In this document: in pieces, positions 60,285 to 64,000 of the stretch
Layout of the letters: each line of letters opens with the position of its first letter
How positions within the stretch are numbered: the stretch's first letter is position 1
Origin: Symbiodinium natans
Taxonomy: Eukaryota; Sar; Dinophyceae; Suessiales; Symbiodiniaceae
Direction of reading: 5' to 3'
Length of the DNA stretch: 64,000 bases
Assembly (NCBI GenBank): GCA_905221605.1
Contig: CAJNDS010000413.1
Location: forward strand, 598,010 to 662,009
Notes under the pieces: model-generated
Told to the model about the DNA's origin: nothing
The model's database searches: none
What the model saw: the letters and a program-made list of their open reading frames with translations, nothing else
Made by a program: the position numbers and the translations under genes

Positions 60285-60448
60285 GTCGCGGCGGCACCGC
60301 TGCCTTTGGCAGCGGCCGCTCCAGCAGGTGCGATGGCCGGTGAGTGTTTGGGGATTTAGGGTTTAGGGTTTAGGGTTTAGGGATCTAAGGGGTAGGATTT
60401 AGGGCTGCAGGATCGAGCTACGGCGGCCGTGTGGAGATGATTTATCGT
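60285..60448 (+). CDS. two exons across a 71-nt telomere-repeat intron
   Basis: 60285-60339 (VAAAPLPLAAAAPAGAMA; CCTTTCAGCAG) ends G|GTGAGT. Intron 60340-60410 is GTGAGTGTTTGGGG, then TTTAGGG units, ending GGGCTGCAG. 60411-60448 (SSYGGRVEMIYR) continues in phase and ends CGT|GTGAGT. Both donors are consensus. A further frame from 60459 (NTPYSTFNGARMILRL) may follow. Confidence 0.52.
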
Positions 60449-60623
60449 GTGAGTTGGAGCACAATACCCCGTACTCCACGTTCAACGGCGCCCGAATGAT
60501 TCTGAGGTTGCCAATGAGTGCTTCAAGCTTTTCCGTGAAGCAGTTCAATTCGGGGCCTTGTAGTATTGCCTCTCCCAATCAACAGAAGTAGTGTTGACTA
60601 CTGCGCTGGAGTCTTTGCGTGAT

Positions 60624-60806
60624 CCCCGCCCACCCCCCCCCGCCCCCCCCCCACCACCCACCCCCCCCCGCCCCCCCCCCCCCGCTCCCCCGTTTCGGCT
60701 CCTCCCCCCCGCCCCCCCCCCCCCCCCCCCCCCCCCACCCCCTTCCCCCGCCCCCGCCGCCCCCCCCCCCCCCCCCGCCCCCCCCGCCCCCCCCGCCCCC
60801 CTCCCA
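60624..60806. repeat. poly-C/G tract
   Basis: About 180 bp, nearly all C with single G, A or T interruptions; G-quadruplex/i-motif forming on paper. Long frames on both strands (poly-Pro, poly-Gly) are compositional. Confidence 0.95.
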
Positions 60807-60877
60807 AAGAAAACATGAGGTCGCGGCCAAAAGATATCTTAACTTACCTTAAACCTCCAAGAACCTGTCGGTTGCAG

Positions 60878-61949
60878 GGGTCCCTACGAACCCGCAACTT
60901 GAGTACCCGGAGGTATAGGGTAAGGGATACATCTTCGGCTTGAACCCCGGAACGGAACCCGAATAGGGTTTAGGGTCTAGGGTTTAGGGTTTGGGACATA
61001 CCGATATGGGTAGTTCTTTACTTTGTTTAAGGGCGCCGACCCAAAAAGGGGCCATAATTCAGAGAGGCTACCCACATGGTATGTACCTGGTCCCGAAAAG
61101 AAGCTACCATAAAGGGACCCCGGTCTAAGGCCCAAGTGTGTACGACATTGCGCGCGGAATTTTCGGGAGCCCGAAGAGTTTTAGGGTTTAGGGTTTAGTG
61201 TTTAGGGTTTAGGGTTTAGGGTTTAGGGAGGCTTTTTCAGGATCCCCATATTTTGGGGTTTAGGGTTCAGGGCATTGCGGCATATTTCTTAATGAGGGGG
61301 TCTTTGGGAAGCAGGTTTAGTATTGGGCTGGGATTGGGGGCAGTCCGGGCAAACAAAATGGGGGGGGGGGGGGGGGGGGGGGGGGTGAAGAGGATCCAAA
61401 CCCTAAGCCCTAGGTGGCATATTGGTAGAAAGTCAACCTCAGAGTCCTTCTCAGGCGAATGTAATCATAAAGACCTGGGCATCTCATTGAGGTTTCTTTG
61501 TTATTTTGGGGGTTAATTTTGCTATCATAGGTATATAAGGGGTATATCTGGCTTTTCCAAGTAAGGGCCCATAGTCAATATTCAATGGGCCATAAACCAC
61601 TCTAAGACCAGACCGTTGACCCTTCTTTACGATTTGCTTCAGAACCACCCCCCCCAAAAAAAAAAAAAAAACTAAGGCAAAGTTCGTCCTTGTAAGGGTA
61701 AGATAAATTGAGGCATGATGCAAACCAGCCCCAAGTAGCCTGTGGACCAAAGGAAAAGGGTTCAGGGTTGAGGGTTCAGGGTTATCATTCCCTTTAACGT
61801 ACACGGACCATGAACCATTTCTGTTCATTCAGTCCGCCAGGCGTGACGTTTCCACGATCTGTTACCCAAGGGCTGAGACCCTCAATCCCGTAGACAAGCT
61901 GGATCTCGGAAGAACGTGCCTGGCGCGTCGAAAGTCACAACCTAGACCG
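60878..61949 (+). CDS. three-exon phase-matched chain
   Basis: 60878-60912 (GSLRTRNLSTR; GTCGGTTGCAG ... AG|GTATAG), 61429-61491 (KSTSESFSGECNHKDLG, ISL; TTGGTAG ... AG|GTTTCT) and 61841-61949 (36 codons: RDVSTICYPRAETLNP, VDKLDLGRTCLARRKS; GTCCGCCAG ... CCG|GTAGTT). Phases agree. Introns hold a unique inverted-repeat element, telomeric tracts and poly-G. Confidence 0.43.
61002..61104. mobile_element. single-copy inverted-repeat element
   Basis: GACATACCGATATGGGTAG and inverse CTACCCACATGGTATGT, 103 bp. Confidence 0.78.
61361..61385. repeat. poly-G run
   Basis: 25 G. Confidence 0.95.
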
Positions 61950-62047
61950 GTAGTTTAAGGCAAATACGCCCAACACAAAGTACTCACGCCCTAAACCCTA
62001 AACCCTAAACCCTAAACCCTCGTCCATGACCTGGGCATTCGATCCAG

Positions 62048-62096
62048 GTGGCGCTGAACAAAGGCCCGTGCTAGTTGCCGCCTATACTTACCGTTG
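62048..62096 (+). CDS. candidate exon abutting a family 10 element
   Basis: TTCGATCCAG acceptor; GAEQRPVLVAAYTYR; TG|GTTAGT donor, which is the element's first bases. Confidence 0.38.
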
Positions 62097-62205
62097 GTTA
62101 GTAGGGAATGAGGGAATGAGGTACCCTGTAATCCCTTAAAGGGTATATACAGGGGGATAAAGGGTACCTCATTCCCTCATTCCCTACTAACCAACAGTAT
62201 GTATA
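62097..62205. mobile_element. family 10 element
   Basis: GTTAGTAGGGAATGAGGGAA ... TTCCCTCATTCCCTACTAAC, 109 bp, arms of more than 30 bp. Confidence 0.9.
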
Positions 62206-62509
62206 CGGGAATATGATGACCTGAAGGCTCTAAGAGGTGGTTTCCTTTTGGGGGTTAGTTCTCTTGGATCCTAGACACCTACTGCCCTCAAAAGATACTC
62301 CATACGAGCCTTTGGGTACCCTGACCCTAAACCCTAAATCCCAAACCCTAGGGCACATCGGCCTGCGGAGTTCTCATGGGTGACTGGGCCCCTCTTTCCG
62401 GTTTTCAGTGTTTTATGGTTGTGACCTTGTAAATAGGGTTTAAGGAGGGTTTTGTGGTTTCGTTTTCTTGGTTTTTAGAGGCCTCCCTAAGCGACGGATG
62501 ATGTTTCAG

Positions 62510-62549
62510 AGGCCTCATAATCGGGGCCAACCGCGGCTTGGCTAAAGAT
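62510..62549 (+). CDS. candidate exon
   Basis: GATGTTTCAG acceptor; GLIIGANRGLAKD; GAT|GTCTGA. Confidence 0.33.
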
Positions 62550-62851
62550 GTCTGAGCTCAGCGGACTGTGGGTCGAAGCCGACTCTGAACCCCCCCCCCC
62601 CCTCCCCCCCCAAAAAAAAAACAAAAAAAAAACGAAACACCCACAACAAAGAAAGAAGCCCCTGTAGCCCCCCCCCCCCAAGCCCTAAACTAACACCTAC
62701 ACCGATGTGCCCAACCGCCACGCACACTTGCATTCATACACGTGTACATCTACTTCTACATATATATATATATATGTAGAAGTATATGTTTGCACACGTA
62801 TACCCACACACACACACACCCACAAACGCACAAACGCAAACACTTGGCCAG

Positions 62852-63159
62852 GCAGGTGCAGCGGCGCATGTCTTTGGATGGCCAGGCTGCTTCTGGAGTG
62901 ACGCTGCCCCAGACCCCCACCTCTGGTAATTCTGATATAGGGTTTAGGGGATCCGATGCTAATGACAAGTAAGCACACAAAAGAATCCCCCTCCCCCGCG
63001 AGGGTTTCCCTGCAGGCTCCTTCGTAGGCTCTTTTTTGCACGAAGAAACGACATGGGAGCTTTCAGGCAGGGGCTAGTCGGGCTAGGGGGAGGGGCCACG
63101 ATCCTACAATTTTCAGGGTTTGTGGGGGATCCCGGCGCACGAGGCTTAGTCTCCGAAGG
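62852..63159 (+). CDS. three-exon phase-matched chain
   Basis: 62852-62925 (QVQRRMSLDGQAASGV, TLPQTPTS; CTTGGCCAG ... G|GTAATT), 63028-63066 (SFLHEETTWELS; CCTTCGTAG, GC donor) and 63117-63159 (FVGDPGARGLVSE; AATTTTCAG ... GG|GTCAAA). RRMSL matches the basic-directed kinase consensus RRxS. No family is recognised. Confidence 0.46.
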
Positions 63160-63179
63160 GTCAAAATTTACAATAGGGC

Positions 63180-63292
63180 TTGCAAGGAGCACCCCCCCGC
63201 CCCCCCCACCCTAGATATAAGTGGAGTTATGTACAAGGGGCCCAAATTGGGCTGCAAGGATCCTAACTTAGGTTAGCGGCCCCTTCATTGTA
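63180..63292. mobile_element. diverged family 1 element
   Basis: GCAAGGAGCACCCCCCCG ... GGATCCTAACTTAGGTTA ... CCCCTTCATTGTAG. Confidence 0.65.
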
Positions 63293-63658
63293 GGATTTGG
63301 GTAAGAGAGTTTAGGGTTATAACAAGCCCTTTCACTGTAATTAGTATAGAAATGGGAGCCCTTTGTGTAGGATTCGGGTAAGAGAGTATAGGGTTATAAC
63401 AACCTCGAATCTGACCCCTAAACCCTAAACCCCGACCCGGCACTGTAATACTGGACCCCAGATTCAAGGGCCCAGGGCCAAGCCAGTTACCTTGGTTTAG
63501 GGCATGATTGTTCAGGTTGGGTTGGTGAAAGGCTTTAAATGGTAGCCCAAGAAAACCTACTTTACAGGGGTTCTTGATTATGCTTTCCTTACATGTTCCC
63601 GTAAAAGGGAGGTTTTTTGGGGCGACCGTTTAACGCAGGGTCTAGGGTTTTGGGGCAG

Positions 63659-63754
63659 GTGCTCAGGGACTCTCCATCAGCCTGTGGGAGTTAAGCATGA
63701 GGGAACATTGGCACCTATCCCTCTGCGACCGATCTCCTCAAGGGCTCCATTGAA
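63659..63754 (+). CDS. candidate exon
   Basis: TTGGGGCAG acceptor; CSGTLHQPVGVKHEGTL, PIPLRPISSRAPLK; AA|GTCTAG; its phase matches 63159. A shorter reading from 63667 (GLSISLWELSMREHWH) is open in another frame. Confidence 0.4.
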
Positions 63755-64000
63755 GTCTAGGTTTCAAGAAACCCTAAACCCTGAACCCTAAGCCCTAAGC
63801 CCTAAGCCCTAAGCCCTACAAACCTTAAACACCCCAAACCCAGCAGCGGGGTTAAGTGGGTGGGCAGGGTGCAGAGCTCACGCCCTAAATTATAAACCCA
63901 AAGCCGTAAACTCGAAACCCTAAACCCTACGGTTTAACTGGTTGCAGTCTTACTAGTAGGGTGCGCCTTAGCCCAGGATTGTTGCCTCTAGCCGCGTGTC

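Noticed and set aside
60579-60852. Poly-Pro and poly-Gly frames
   Set aside because: They arise from the poly-C tract.
1-64000. CRISPR array or bacterial defence locus
   Set aside because: Repeats are telomeric, satellite or inverted-repeat elements without regular unique spacers; no bacterial genes, ribosome binding sites or operons.

Overview
This is a eukaryotic nuclear window, most likely from a dinoflagellate. Four observations support that. (1) The sequence is saturated with plant/alveolate-type telomeric heptamers, (TTTAGGG)n on one strand and (CCCTAAA)n on the other, from end to end. (2) At 53.15-53.5 kb there is an AT-rich mitochondrial cytochrome b fragment of alveolate/dinoflagellate type (HPDNALEA ... 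PEWYFL) in nuclear-type DNA. (3) There are at least fourteen families of short elements with terminal inverted repeats, like the 'introner' elements described in dinoflagellates. (4) Candidate exons are tiny (20-140 nt), GC-rich at third positions and all read on the + strand; some need GC or GA donors, which dinoflagellates are known to use. No tRNA, rRNA, CRISPR array or bacterial-type operon was seen.

Layout. 0-30.6 kb: candidate + strand micro-exons separated by introns made largely of telomere-like repeats and short inverted-repeat elements. 30.8-38.1 kb: a non-coding satellite block (a 9-bp AATT-rich satellite, a palindromic GC satellite, a 31-bp array, a ~56-bp array and pyrimidine-rich segmental duplications). 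38.1-52.9 kb: exon/introner/telomeric-repeat mosaic again. 52.9-55.5 kb: 16-bp minisatellite enclosing the mitochondrial insertion, then a 22-bp satellite in inverted arrays. 55.5-64 kb: exon mosaic again, with a ~180-bp poly-C-rich tract at 60.6 kb. I see no promoter, polyadenylation signal or clear first exon, so I cannot say whether the exons belong to one giant gene or several. The satellite block, and in-frame stops at 24772, 44920 and 56383, are possible boundaries.

Exon calls were made by eye from acceptor/donor motifs, open frame, GC3 and phase agreement between neighbours. A random 25-codon stretch is open in some frame most of the time, so single exons are weak and only chains with matching phase deserve real weight. 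Best chains: 12553-12829, 13772-15141, 22712-23113, 27312-28240, 38551-38872, 39145-39426, 39755-40010, 42234-42495, 51307-52200 and 60285-60448. No protein family is securely recognised apart from the cob fragment; several exons encode coiled-coil, transmembrane or Cys-pair segments.

The most interesting feature is that telomere-like repeat tracts appear to serve as introns. The permuted unit GTTTAGG supplies a GT donor (GTTTAG), TTTAG supplies an acceptor, and many exons sit between an upstream CCCTAAA tract and a downstream TTTAGGG tract, so the intervening introns have inverted-repeat ends. Alongside this, several inverted-repeat element families begin exactly at inferred donors.
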